This document shows positions 47,382-58,369 of a DNA stretch of 64,000 nt, piece by piece. Source of the stretch: Chionoecetes opilio (lineage: Eukaryota; Arthropoda; Malacostraca; Decapoda; Majidae); contig JACEEZ010018858.1 in the NCBI GenBank assembly GCA_016584305.1, positions 1-64,000 on the forward strand, given 5' to 3'. The position numbers and the translations under genes were made by a program. The notes beneath the pieces were generated by a model. The model was not told where the DNA came from, made no database searches, and was given only the letters and a program-made list of their open reading frames with translations. Position 1 is the first letter of the stretch, and each line of letters starts with the position of its first letter.

Positions 47382-48099
47382 ATCATTGGAATTAATAGCT
47401 AATAACAGGGGTAGTAAGGGGCAGGGAGCGTGGGAGGACGTGGTGAGTGGCTGGCACTATAGCATGGAGGGGGGGAGAGGAGAGGTGACGGGCGGAGGAC
47501 GGTGTTGACATGATAAAAACGGAAGGGAGAAAATAGCAGGAGTGTCAGGTAAGCGATGCTGGGTCTTGATAGGCACGTGAAAGGCGGAGTGGAGAGATCT
47601 GGTGTAGGAGGAGAGGTATGCCGTGTGTGTGTGTGTGTGTGTAAACTGAAAATAAAACTAAGGAATAAATAAAACGGGAGCCCTTCCATCTATCTCTTCC
47701 AGTTCGTGTGCAAGTTTTCACATGCCTTAGCAAACTTTGGCCGCCCAGTCTCGTACAACAACCCCCCGATGGAATACTGCCGCACCGGGGGACGCAAAAC
47801 TTTTGGACTGCACGTGTGTATGCGTGTTTTGCCCAGAGTACAAAAACAATTATCCAAAGAAAACTGTGGCAGTTATTCAGAAAACGTTTCAAATTAGTGT
47901 AGAGTTGAGAGTAGCGGCAGGCAATGGATGAACCAGCCCGCAGCAGGGGACCGGTCCGCCCTGATTGAGTTGTATGTAGGGAAGCACGGGAAGGGGCGAT
48001 CTTGTTAGCCCTTCAATATTTGTGTAATCGCATCATTGTAAACAATGTGATTTTTGTTTTTTTGTTGTTTGTGTATGTGTGTGGATATGTGTGTGTGTG
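47382..48099. other. No gene seen; short GT and GGA-rich patches
   Basis: Includes a GTGTGT run at 47623-47641 and G-rich sequence near 47400-47490. The minus and plus frames here lack any recognised motif. Confidence 0.4.
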
Positions 48100-48368
48100 T
48101 GTTATTCACCCATGGTCTTGTCCACGCGAGCTGACTCGCCAGTTTTCGCCTGGGAAATCCAGGAGCTTGGAGCTCATTATTACCAATCTTTGGGCAATGC
48201 TGGGATCTCACATACCACACACCCCCATCCCATCCATCCATTGCTCAAGGGGTACAATAACCGCCCGAATTTGTCAGTGAAAAATCCCCGGGAGCGCGAG
48301 GATTCGAACCGCCTACCTACAGAGTGAGAGACCAGCACGTTATCAACCTGACCATCGCGCGGTAGTTG
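48100..48368 (-). mobile_element. tRNA-derived SINE, minus strand
   Basis: On the minus strand the head reads GCGCGATGGTCAGGTTGATA (A-box-like) followed by GTAGGCGGTTCGAATCCTCG, with a perfect B box (GGTTCGAATCC, plus-strand 48300-48310). A non-tRNA body follows and ends in a CACACA run near 48090-48103, a common SINE tail. The tRNA fold is incomplete, so this is not a tRNA gene. Confidence 0.72.
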
Positions 48369-49106
48369 TGTGTGTGTGTATGTGTATATGGTGCTTTTTC
48401 CCTTCCTGTCGGCTAATATGGATCTCTCTCCGTCCCCTTTCCTTTATTTGAGATACGAGCGTCGTCACCTTCGTGTATTTCCTTAGTTTCAATTTGATCC
48501 TTGTTTTAAGACGTCAGTGACATCCCTACGTGCACAATACGTATTTTTACTTCATCCTTAAACAAACTTTGCTTCCCTGGAGATAGACTTTACATCTCAC
48601 AGTCACTCTCACACTTAATTGTCTCATGATTGTCTTCCCATGCGCTTTTCAGGTCCGTGTCCGCCCCCCCCCCCCTCTCTCCCCCTTCTCCCACAGTGCA
48701 TGACAGTCAAGGGAGTGAAGCCTCGGAACAGACCCATCTCATGCCATGGAAAAACAACTTGAATTAGCCAAGGACACCAAAAAACACATCCGGACTATCA
48801 TAATTTTGACCTTTTTAATTATAACTTATGCTGGACTTGTCTTATTTTTTCCCTATTCGTGGGTAGTTGTACCCGTGCGCCTGTGATCATGTATTTAGTT
48901 TTTTCTCTATCTTCATGAATAAGATTGCTACACTTATTATACGCGTATTTTGTTTGTAGAGCGATACGGATAGTCCCGGAAGGAAAGCTTTTTTTCTGGG
49001 AAGTGAAGTGAAGTACGTTGAGAACAAAGAAAAAAAAGGAATTAGGCGAAAAAAAATGCGTATTCCAATTTGCCTCCTGACCAGACTTCATTACCTCTGT
49101 CCTTAA
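48369..49106. other. No gene seen
   Basis: Mixed sequence with a C run at 48665-48677 (CCCCCC plus CT-rich). No recognisable frame or element. Confidence 0.4.
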
Positions 49107-50351
49107 AGTAGTCGTCCAGACCATTTCATCATTCCTGATTTAATGCAATCAAATCATAGCCATTGACGAGTATATCAACAATACGTCGTCACTTTTTGTA
49201 TCCAGTCAGCCGTTTTTAAATAATCCGCAATAAAAATCTGCAAATTCCCCGAGTTCTCAAAACGCACTCAAGATTTGCAGACGCTCAGGCTCAGGCTCCG
49301 TGACGTACCATCAGGGAGGATCCTCTTCCCGCGCTGATCAGAGGCACGTAAACACAGAGATAAATATAATAGTACTTGAAGATATTTGGGTGTTTCTGAT
49401 AGATTTGTTTTGCTATATGCCACATGCATGCATCCTTTATGGGTGCAGCAAGACAGCTGTGCCTTTCGAGAAAAGTTTGCACACGGAAAGGAGTGGCGTG
49501 TGTAGGAGTGGAGTGGCGGAGTGGCGTGTGGTGATTCACGCCTATAGTGTGTTGGGGCGAACAGTTGTGTTGAGAAACGGTGTGTAGTGAGGGTAGCGAT
49601 GGACCACCACGACTGTGAGGCTTTGCCTCTTAACAAGACCAAGTAAACCAAGTAAACCAGGTGTGGAGTGGGCGTGGGCGTGCCCTGTGGTGAGAGACCC
49701 TGTAGTGGTGTGGCTGTCACACTTTCTGCCTTCCTGCCCGCATATTTTCCAACTCTATGCTGTAGTTAATGCTAGTATGTGGTTTCCGAGTAATGACGTT
49801 TGACTGTAGCTCCAAAACTAACCATAGGATTTTCTCGGAAGTACCTTCATTGTGATTCCCACACTCACATGGTTTAACCTTATTTACCAATCCATGTTTT
49901 GGAGAAGTGCCAGGTCCTCCTGCTGAACCTCAGGCTCTGCTAACACCTGTTAATTCACCTCGTACTCGGGCTCAAACATATAGGATCCCATGACAATCTG
50001 AGGTTCGTTTTCCTCATAGTATACGCGACCAGCGTCATTTCTTTCGGTGTCAGATTGAGCATCGTACTCTAAATCTGTCACAGCGACAGATTCACTGTCT
50101 GACACCGAAGTACAATCGCTCATCATAACATTTGCCGACAGGTGTCAGACAGAGTGTCTGCGGGCGTCCCTGTTCTGACGTCATCAATAACAGTCGTAGC
50201 CCTGTTGGAGGGAAGATTTTTTTTTTCGCGCGCTTTTTACAAAAGTCGTGTTTTTACGGAAATAAGGCCTGGAAATCAATTATTTTTGGTGGATTAGGTG
50301 TTTTGAATTCAACATAACTAGGCAAAAAAAAAATGGGTCTGGACGACTACT
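49107..50351. mobile_element. TTAA-site DNA element (1245 bp) with AGTAGTCGTCCAGACC ends
   Basis: The ends are perfect inverted AGTAGTCGTCCAGACC, with TTAA on both sides (49103-49106 and 50352-50355). The subterminal left region (CCATTTCATCATTCCTGATT, ATCAACAATACGTCGTCACT) recurs in a second copy starting at 63782. One minus-strand exon-like frame is present (49888-50126). TTAA specificity occurs in piggyBac and Kolobok; the ends do not start CCC, which argues mildly for Kolobok. It is not autonomous as seen. Confidence 0.75.
49888..50126 (-). pseudogene. Acidic N-terminal exon in the TTAA element
   Basis: It starts MMSDCTSVSDSESVAVTDLE and continues YDAQSDTERNDAGRVYYEEN and then PQIVMGSYMFEPEYEVN. 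An in-frame stop follows, then E-V-Q-Q-E-D-L-A-L-L-Q-N-M-D-W, where GGTAAAT at the exon end looks like a splice donor. The acidic lead, G-S-Y-M-F-E-P and L-x-N-x-D-W order resembles, from memory, the segment ahead of the Cys-rich P2X7-intracellular-like domain found in many invertebrate transposon-associated proteins. The Cys-rich exon itself is not found, so function is open. Confidence 0.4.
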
Positions 50352-51220
50352 TTAAGATGACGCGAAAACTTCCGGCTTGGCAGTGTCTCAGGTTGTGTTG
50401 GCGGGGCAATAATTCCACGGCATTATCGTCTACTGTCTTTTTGTTTCGTCTTGTCATTCAACGCTGGGATATGTTGCTGTCTGTGTCCCCAACAAACGTT
50501 TTTCAATAACTTTGCTAAACCTTCTTGAACGGGTCCTACTTTTTTACACTTACTTTTTTACCCATCTCTTCAATTCCTTTTTTTTTTCTTTTGTCCTCAC
50601 TGATCTGCCTGCCTGCCTGTCTGTCTGTCTGTGTGTCTGTCTGTTTCTCTCTCTAAGAAACCACCACTGCTTCTCTCCACCACTACCAAAAACCACCACT
50701 GCTTCTTTCCACCACTACCAAAAACTACCACTATCGAAAACCTCCACAGTTTTTTCCAGCACTAGCAAAAACCACCACAGTTTCTTTACACCACTACCAA
50801 AAACCACCATGAACCACCATGGTGCACTACCGAAAACCACCACAGTTTCTTTCCACCACTACCAAAAACCACCACTTTCTTAAACCAGCACTGCTTCTAT
50901 CCACCACTACCAAAAACCACCACTAACAAAAAACCACTACCAGAAAACACCACTGCTTCTTGCCCCCACTACCAAACACCCTCCTGGATCATACACCAAG
51001 AGCCATCGCCTCCCTTCCGTCCATCCCTTCATTCTACCCTTCCCCCGCCACACATAGGGCCGGGTACACCTCAGTAGTTGAGAATTCCGTTCGTGGACAC
51101 AAAGTTCCTGCTTAGCATGCGTTAGTTACTTGGTGAGGGATGCAGGCTTGTATACTCGTTAAGTCGTTACGTATAATATGTTTACGTTAAGTCGGCGAAA
51201 ATGGGGCCCCTGCACAGACC
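50352..51220. repeat. Minisatellite (ACCACCACTGCTTCTTTCC) and flanks
   Basis: From about 50655 to 50965 the sequence is a degenerate tandem of AAAACCACCACTGCTTCTTT and CCACCACTACC, unit about 30-32 bp. Upstream, 50600-50650 has CTGCCTGTCTGTCTGT runs. The rest shows nothing recognisable. Confidence 0.75.
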
Positions 51221-51224
51221 CCCA

Positions 51225-51341
51225 CTTCCGAACGCACGGGATTGACTGAGGTGTTGGGTGTTGGGGGAGAATGCCTTACTCCAAGTTCCGCCCTAAAGCC
51301 CCAACACCCAACACCTCAGCCAATCCCGTGCGTTCGAAAGG
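51225..51341. repeat. Hairpin with arms of about 42 bp
   Basis: The left arm has CGAACGCACGGGATTGACTG and AGGTGTTGGGTGTTGGGG. The right arm is the near-perfect inverse, with CCCCAACACCCAACACCTCA and GCCAATCCCGTGCGTTCG. The loop is about 32 bp. Possibly a miniature element core; no TSD found. Confidence 0.75.
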
Positions 51342-51589
51342 GAGGATTGCTAAACGAACCTAGCCCACGATAAGAAAGCGCCCAATGGCAGGTTTACTTT
51401 GTGTCTCCTGAAGATCTCCATTCACTTCCCTTCTCATCCCACGTCTTCGTTCTTCGTATTTTTTCTCCTTTCTTTTCTATGTTTTCTTCTTTTTATCTCT
51501 TCCTGCTCTCTGTGTCATGCCCCTCCCCCCTTCTATCTCGCTCTTGCTTGTAGTCCTCTTCCTTTTCCTCATTCTGCTCCTCCTCTTCC

Positions 51590-52790
51590 TTCTCCTTCAT
51601 GTCTTCCATCTTCTTCACTACCATCTCCTCCTCCTCTTTCTCCTTCATGTCTTCCATCTTCTTCACTACCACATCCTTCTCTTCCATCTTCAGCAGCCCT
51701 TGAGGGGAATCCGTCCCTACACATCTAATATCCAAAGGAAAACTAGCGAGGATCAACACAGGACCGCAGGCACACACACACGCAAAAAAGCACACACATC
51801 CACACACACATTATCATAACCTTTGAAAACCCCATTGTTATTCAAACAAAATGTATCTCCAACATTAGGCTGTGAATGTTGTTTTTTCATGCAATAGTTT
51901 AAGCGTGTGCACTAATGCATATACGATCTTGCTCATTGATTTGTTGAGTGTGTGTGTGTGTGTGTGTGTAAGGTACGCTATGAAAATCCAATATCGTAAC
52001 CATGACCAAAGTTTCACTCACCCTCTTGCAAGTAGTCCTCTAATCAATCTTTCCTGCCTCCCTATCTCCCGTGCCTTTGTAATGCCTTCACTCCTCCCTG
52101 CCTCAAAACACACACGCTCCTCCAGACCCCCTCCTCCCTGCCTCACTCACTCGCTCCTCCAGACCCCCTCCTCCCTGCCTCACACACACGCTCATCCAGC
52201 CTCCTCCTCCCTGCCTCACACACACGCTCCTCCAGACCCATCCTCCTCCCTGCCTCACACGCACGCTCATCCAGCCGCCTCCTCCCTGCCTCATACACAC
52301 GCTCCTCCAGACCCCCTTCTCCCTGCCTCACACACACGCTCATCCAGCCTCCTCCTCCCTGCCTCACACATACACTCCTCCAGTCTCCTCCTCCCTGCCT
52401 CACACACGCGCTCCTCCAACCTCCTCCTCCCTGCCTCACACACACGCTCATCCAGCCTCCTCCTCCCTGCCTCACACACACGCTCCTCCAAACCCTCTCC
52501 CTGCCTCACACACACGCTCCTCCAGACCCCTCCTCCCTGACACACACACGCTCCTCCTGCCTTCTCCTCCCTGCCTCACACACACGCTCCTCCAGCCTCC
52601 TCCTCCCTGCCTCACACACACGCTCCTCCAACCTCCTCCTCCCTGCCTCACACACACGCTCCTCCAACCTCCAACTCCCTGCCTCACACACACGCTCCTC
52701 CAACCTCCAACTCCCTGCCTCACACACACGCTCCTCCAACCTCCAACTCCCTGCCTCACACACACGCTCCTCCAGACCCTCCACATCAGT
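51590..52790 (+). repeat. CT-rich region and Cys/Arg-frame minisatellite
   Basis: 51595-51690 holds two copies of TCCTTCATGTCTTCCATCTT plus flanks. 52085-52785 is a tandem of about 20 units of CTCCTCCAGCCTCCTCCTCC followed by CTGCCTCACACACACG, unit 33-37 bp. Long frames on both strands here are only translations of the repeat. Confidence 0.88.
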
Positions 52791-52947
52791 GTTACCTTCA
52801 TCATTCGCACATAAACCTCCGCCTACCTATTATTCTATCATCATTCTCGTCTCCTCGCCTCCCTTACTTGAGGACAGACGTGTTGGCCTTGAGATATCCC
52901 GCTGGCCACCTTCTCTGACACACCAGCATTAAGTTTGTTACCTTTAA

Positions 52948-53151
52948 ACCCTTTACGCCTAGATTGTAACCTTTGATATATGAAAAATCGTCTGTTATTA
53001 GCCATAAAATAATGGTAAATAACCTAATATACCAAATTAGCTAGTGGACTACTAAACAGGTCATATATATAAAACATTACTCATGATATTTATTAAAATC
53101 GTCTGATGGTCGCCAAATTACAAAGGAAATTACGTTCTGGGCCTCATGGGG
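52948..53151. mobile_element. TTAA-site miniature element, copy 3 (inverted)
   Basis: Inverted relative to copies 1 and 2: it ends ACGTTCTGGGCCTCATGGGG and begins ACCCTTTACGCC. TTAA is at 52944-52947 and 53152-53155. The interior shares CTAATATACCAAATTAG and CAAATTACAAAGGAAATTAC with the others. Confidence 0.78.
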
Positions 53152-53155
53152 TTAA

Positions 53156-54445
53156 AGTCTTTTTCGTACCTAATCCAAACACCCGCAAGCCCCTCATCAC
53201 CGGCACCAGAGCAACCATCTCCTTGTTTGGGCTAATATAGAACAACAAATTTGCCCTTACTTTCTGCCCTGCTTTCTTTATTACCTTCTTTCCCGTCTAC
53301 TGAGAATACAATTTAATCAATCAATGAAGTATAGTATTTCGGTATATCTATGAATGGTGATGTTCATATTTGTGGAATTAGAAAGATATATTTATAATAT
53401 ATATACATCTTCGTTTTTGTTTTGTTTTGCCATGTTACGCCCTTTATCCATCCGTCCATCACAGACTTGCTCGTGTGCTGTTCTGCTTTCTGTTAACATT
53501 AGATTTAATGTGTGTGTGTGTGTGTTTGTGTGTTTATGCAAGCATTACACATGAACATAGCTACTTTAATGATAGGTATACGTATACAAATACCTACACA
53601 CATGTTTGCATACATACAAATATACTTTTATATACTTTTTCAGGGAAGTAGCTGACTTACAATGTGACAATGCCTTGATTAATATAAAGCTTATTATTTT
53701 GCAGATATTTAAAGTAGACGCAGTTTTTTCCACAATGAAACAATATATATGAGTGTAGATCACACGAAATACAAATACAAATAAGGTCTGTTGATGTTAT
53801 AATTAAATACCATTATCCACCAAACAACGAACTATTTACATACAATTCCCTGCATGATATTATCTGAAACTGGTCCTGAATGAGCGAAGCCAAACTTATA
53901 CAACAGTTCAAAAGCTATTTCCGAGTAATTTACACCTGATTGAAAAAACAAACACGTATCTATTAGCTCAATTGTTTAACAATTTAATCATCTGAATCTT
54001 GACATAGAAAATATAATAACAAATGTTAGAAAAACCAACAATATTCATGTTCAATAATGGTCTTTTCTATGTCTTTCAGGTACGTACAACTCCTAGTCAC
54101 AGAGCTTCGAAAGTGAGTGATTTATTATACTTTCTCATGTTCTCTTCCATCTCTTTCTCATGTTCATGATAGTTTCTCCCATAATATTAAGGTCAAGGCG
54201 TTAGGGAGGAGAAAGGTAAAAGAGAGTACTTATTTCCTTCATAGAGAGCCTTACAGCTTATACTCGTAAATTCACAGAGACGTAGCCTGGAGAAATACCG
54301 TCGAAGGCAGCTCTTAAGAAAACAATAATTTCGGCAGTGAAAAATATGGTCCTTAGATTTTATATTAGTCGCGAGATGGATGAAAATAAAAAAGGAAAAG
54401 GATGCCAGAAAGAAAGGAAGCAGGAGTGTGGAGGGGGAACGTGGC

Positions 54446-54450
<5 letters not shown>
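53156..54450. other. No gene seen
   Basis: Mostly AT-rich with a GT patch at 53509-53530. No recognised frame, element or RNA. Confidence 0.4.

Positions 54451-54451
<1 letters not shown>

Positions 54452-54529
<78 letters not shown>
54452..54529 (+). repeat. (GA)n microsatellite
   Basis: A pure GA run of about 78 bp. Frames across it are Arg-Glu or Leu-Ser repeats without meaning. Confidence 0.95.
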
Positions 54530-54530
<1 letters not shown>

Positions 54531-55640
54531 AACCAGAAAATAAACTCAATTATTTTTCTTACTCAAAGTGTTAGTTCTCGGGAGAAACACGACGCTGAGG
54601 CGCTTATGGCGGGAAAAACTTGGGAGTAAGAAAGCTTGATAAAGAATGGAAGGCAATCCGCGTAAGTGAGGCTGCAAGGAGATGGGAAGGAAGGGGAAGG
54701 CACTGATGATTTGTAGCTGTAACCAAACTTTCCTTCTCAGCGACAAACCAGCGCGCACTTTCTTTTTTTCGGAATATTCAGGCAAGTTTGATGACATATT
54801 AAGACACCGTCATTTTCAACGTAGGCTTGGTTTGTGTGTGTGTGTTTAATGTGTGTATGTGTGTGTATTATGTGTATGTGTGTGTATTATGTGTATGTGT
54901 GTGTGTGTGTGTGTATGTGTGTCATTTGCTTCTTGATAGCCTTGTACAATTCTATATTTTGCACCCAAGTGAATCTGAGCGTGAGTAATTGAATATATGG
55001 ATGAATTTAGGTAGAAATATTTGTGTGTGTATGTGTGTGGATGAGTGGCTGTAAAATTTTCAGACCAGATATATCCAGTATCCACTTCGGCGTCTTGCTA
55101 TAACCTGTAATGGTACAGCATAAATTACGAGCCCATATCTGCTGGAAGATCACACACAGACATTTCTTAAACAAAACACCAATTTCGTGCATTATCAGGT
55201 AAATCAATATAAAACACAAACTTCGCACACCATGTACAAGACAATGAAAAAATAAGGTTTTGTCTCGTAACTCGAAGAAAATCTGAAGGTATCGTCATTG
55301 TTGTGTGGCGACGACACAGACTAAGTAGTTCTCTCTTTCTCCTTCACTACTTATCTATTTTTTCTTTTATGATTAATGTTTATTTACTTCGATTTTCTAC
55401 TGATTGCCTGTTTCGTTATTGCGGAGTGTTTGCTGCAGGGAAATACACTTTGCTTGGAGGGTGAGGGAAGGCAGGCGTGCGCGGTGAAATGAAATTTAAA
55501 AATGGAATGGAAATTATGAAAGGCTGCAGGGAAGGGATAGCGGGATAATACTGAACTGAAGTAATTTACTTTATCGAAGTGTTACATTAGAAGGGGAAAG
55601 AAGACGAAAAATAGTAAAGGTGTGACTCCACTTGTAGGGC
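54530..55640. repeat. GT-rich patches, otherwise nothing seen
   Basis: 54832-54922 and 55021-55040 are interrupted GT runs with TGTGTATTATGTGTATG units. The remainder to 55640 shows no recognisable frame or element. Confidence 0.6.
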
Positions 55641-55689
55641 AAAAATGTAGTGATATGGCAGGAGCAGGAACATGATCCGTATCAGAAAA

Positions 55690-55805
55690 GTATCGAGAAA
55701 GTTATCAGAAAGTATCAGAAAATTATCAGAAAGTTATCAAAAGTATCAAAGTTATCAGTAAGTATCAGAAAGTTGTCTGAAAGTATCAGAAAGTTATCGA
55801 GGAAA
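55690..55805 (+). repeat. Short minisatellite (AGTATCAGAA unit)
   Basis: About ten degenerate copies of a 10-18 bp unit built from AAGTTATCAG and AAGTATCAG. Confidence 0.8.
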
Positions 55806-56039
55806 ATCAAACAAAACGTTTTATATGTAATGTCGGTATATCTTATATACCTAGAGTAAGTATAACATTCTGCTAATCCCTACACGTAATTACAGATCAG
55901 CAATATTGGGTATTTCTGTTGTTATAGTAATTTCAACAAGTGCTTGTGGGCCCTTCCGACCCATGTATTGATGTTTGTAGTAGTAGTATATATTAGACAA
56001 CAATGTGATTGCAAACTCCAATCGTGTTGTTGCTGTCGT

Positions 56040-56316
56040 TGGTCACTGGTCAAAGTGCCTCGGGGTAGACCACGTTCCGTGTGATTCCACGGGGCGCCAA
56101 CACTTCGACGGCATCAACACAGCCAACCCTTGACAGGCTAACGTAAAGTTGGTCGTGCGTGAACACGGGTGTAGGCAATTAGACTCTCACGTAGTTCTTG
56201 GTCTGGCTGGTCACTTGTTGATCGTCATGGTAAATGCAACACGGATGGGAAATTGCAGAACCCGCATGCGGGATCCTGTGTCAGACGCTGCCTGCGTGAT
56301 GATGAGTACGCGAGGC
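56040..56316 (-). pseudogene. Helitron helicase C-terminal part, degraded
   Basis: Minus frames read VYLPRVLIITQAASDTGSRM, RVLQFPIRVAFTMTINK and, after frame changes, T-x-D-Q-L-Y-V matching the H-x-Q-L-Y-V-A-x-S-R-V block, then V-E-V-L-A-P-R-G. F/L-Q-F-P-x-R-x-A-F-x-M-T-I-N-K-S-Q-G and Q-L-Y-V-A-L-S-R-V are late motifs of Helitron/Pif1-type helicases that unwind DNA during rolling-circle transposition. Broken by stops and frameshifts. The preceding part of the same domain is at 60715-60960. Confidence 0.72.
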
Positions 56317-56383
56317 AGGTACACTGTTAGAAAAGAAGGGTAGAAAAAGGGTGTTTAGTGAGCAAATACTGCTACCCTTTTTC

Positions 56384-56870
56384 TACCCTTACAAATATAC
56401 CCTTTCGGAGCGACGCAAATATACCCTTTTGTAACCCTAAATATACCCTTTCGGAGCGACGCAAACATACCCTTTTGCAACCCCAAATATACCCTTTCGG
56501 AGCGACGCAAATATACCCTTTTGCAACCCCAAATATACCCTTTTCCATCCGCAAATATACCCTTTTGCAACCCCAAATATACCCTTTCAGAAACGCAGAT
56601 ATACCCTTTTGTAACCCCAAATATACCTTTTTCCAACCGCAAATATACCCTTTTCCAACCCCAAATATACCCTTTTTCAACCCCAAATATACCCTATTTA
56701 CACCCCCAACCCCCATTGCCCCTGATTCTACCCGTATACTCTGCATCCCACATTAACCCTTATAAGGGTTAATGTGGGATGCAGAGTATACGGGTAGAAT
56801 CGGGGGCAATGAGGGTGGGGGAGGAAATAGGGTTGAAATTGGGTATATTTGGGGTTGGAAAAGGGTGGGG
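56384..56870. repeat. ATATACCC minisatellite ending in a long palindrome
   Basis: 56384-56700 is a tandem of CAAATATACCCTTTTGCAAC with related variants (CGGAGCGACG, CAACCC). 56711-56814 is a near-perfect palindrome with arms of about 52 bp (two mismatches) meeting at CCCTTATAAGGG (56757-56768). Inverted copies of the minisatellite word follow on the right (GGGTATATTTGGGGTTGG), so the arms extend further imperfectly. Confidence 0.88.
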
Positions 56871-57009
56871 ACCCCCCCACCCTATTCTCAACCACACCAC
56901 CCTGCCCCCCATCACTATTATATGAATGATGAAAAAAGAACAAATTTAGTAGATATTTATTCACTTTTATATTCTAATTATAATATTCTATTATTAAATA
57001 TATGTATGA

Positions 57010-57619
57010 CTAGCCGCAAAGCCGCCCTCCGGGCGGACTTTTTGGCTAGCTCCTGAGGAGGGCTATTGGTGGTGGGCCTTCGGCCCACCACCTGTGTTTG
57101 GTGGGCCTAAGGCCCACCAAACACGGACTCTCCAGATAGCCCCTTCTAACTTTCCTGAAATCATGGATGTAGAAATGTATGTATTCCCCCCACCCATTCA
57201 CTCACCCATTACCCATCACCCCCCACCCATTCACTCACCCATTACCCATCACCCCCCACCCATTCACTCACCCATTACCCATCACCACACACCCATTCAC
57301 TCACCCATTACCCATCACCCCCCACCTATTCCCTCACCCATCACCCATCACCCCCAACCCATTCACTCACCCATCACCCCACACCCATTACCCATCACCC
57401 CACCCATTCACTCACCCATTACCCATCACCCTACATCAAGGTTTCCTCAATTCTCGCAACCCACTTTTTTCTCACAATTCTCGCTAATAGGCTGCTAAAA
57501 AAAAAAAAAAAAGTGATCGGATCATCTCTTAATTGGGCTTAAAACCTTCCCCTGGTCAACCCGGTTCCAAAAATGTGCCATATGAGGTGATTGCGCCACG
57601 GGGGGCGGAACCTATACCA

Positions 57620-57675
<56 letters not shown>

Positions 57676-58085
57676 GACAGACAGACAGACGACCACTTTC
57701 GCTTATATTTACCATTACCCATCACCCCCCACCTATTCCCTCACCCATCACCCATCACCCCCCACCCATTCACTCACCCATCACCCCACACCCTTTACCC
57801 ATCACCCCACCCATTCACTCACCCATTACCCATCACCCTACATCAAGGCTTCCTCAATTCTCGCAACCCACTTTTGTTTTCACAATTCTCGCTAATAGGC
57901 TGCTAAAAAAAAAGAAAAAAAAAAGTGATCGGATCATCTCATAAGTGGGCTTATGACCTTCCCCTGGTCAACCTGATTCCAAAAATGTGCCATATGAGGT
58001 GTTTGCGCCACGGGGGGCGGAACCTATACCACACACACACACACAGACAGACAGACAGACACACTTTCGCTTATATTATTATAGA
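57010..58085 (-). mobile_element. Non-autonomous Helitron, minus strand
   Basis: On the minus strand the 5' end is TCTATAATAATATAAGCG followed by GTGTCTGTCTGTCTG. The 3' end is a hairpin GTCCGCCCGGAGGGCGGC, then TTTGCG, then CTAG. The base before TC is A and the base after CTAG is T, the standard Helitron A/T target with no TSD. The interior contains two copies of the subterminal 5' region (about 57430-57680 and 57840-58050), two CCCATTCACTCACCCATTAC-type minisatellites (57185-57440, 57705-57845), CA runs and further GGTGGGCC hairpins near the 3' end. No Rep/helicase is inside. Confidence 0.8.
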
Positions 58086-58369
58086 TTAATAATTAATAAT
58101 AATAAATATATATGAATAATATAGTGGAGGGAAAGATATTTGACTTTTTGGTTTATTTGTTTTGGTAATGAGTCCAAATGTCAAATTGCCCAGCGTTTGG
58201 GGAGGGTGGGGTTCCTTCTGTTGGGAGGCATGGGGCCCAGTCTCCGTGGGTCCCACCCTATGTTTGGCCCCGCACACACAGACCCTACATGGACAAAGAT
58301 AATTAATACGTAATATAATTAACAATGTAATATAATTATGAGGTGAAAGTTCGCTATTTCCGACCATTT

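Noticed and set aside
48290..48360. Possible tRNA gene on the minus strand
   Set aside because: B box is good but the acceptor and other arms do not close, and it leads into a SINE body.
51872..52100. Signal-peptide-like start of the 51872 plus frame
   Set aside because: Hydrophobic start is followed only by microsatellite and minisatellite translation; no support as a gene.
52085..52810. Long overlapping frames of 60-220 residues on both strands
   Set aside because: They are translations of a 33-37 bp minisatellite; repeating residues appear in several frames at once, which is not coding.
54193..54629. Arg-Glu and Leu-Ser rich frames
   Set aside because: Translation of the GA run at 54452-54529.
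57185..57440. CRISPR-like spaced repeats
   Set aside because: Units are contiguous minisatellite copies without unique spacers, in a eukaryotic Helitron.
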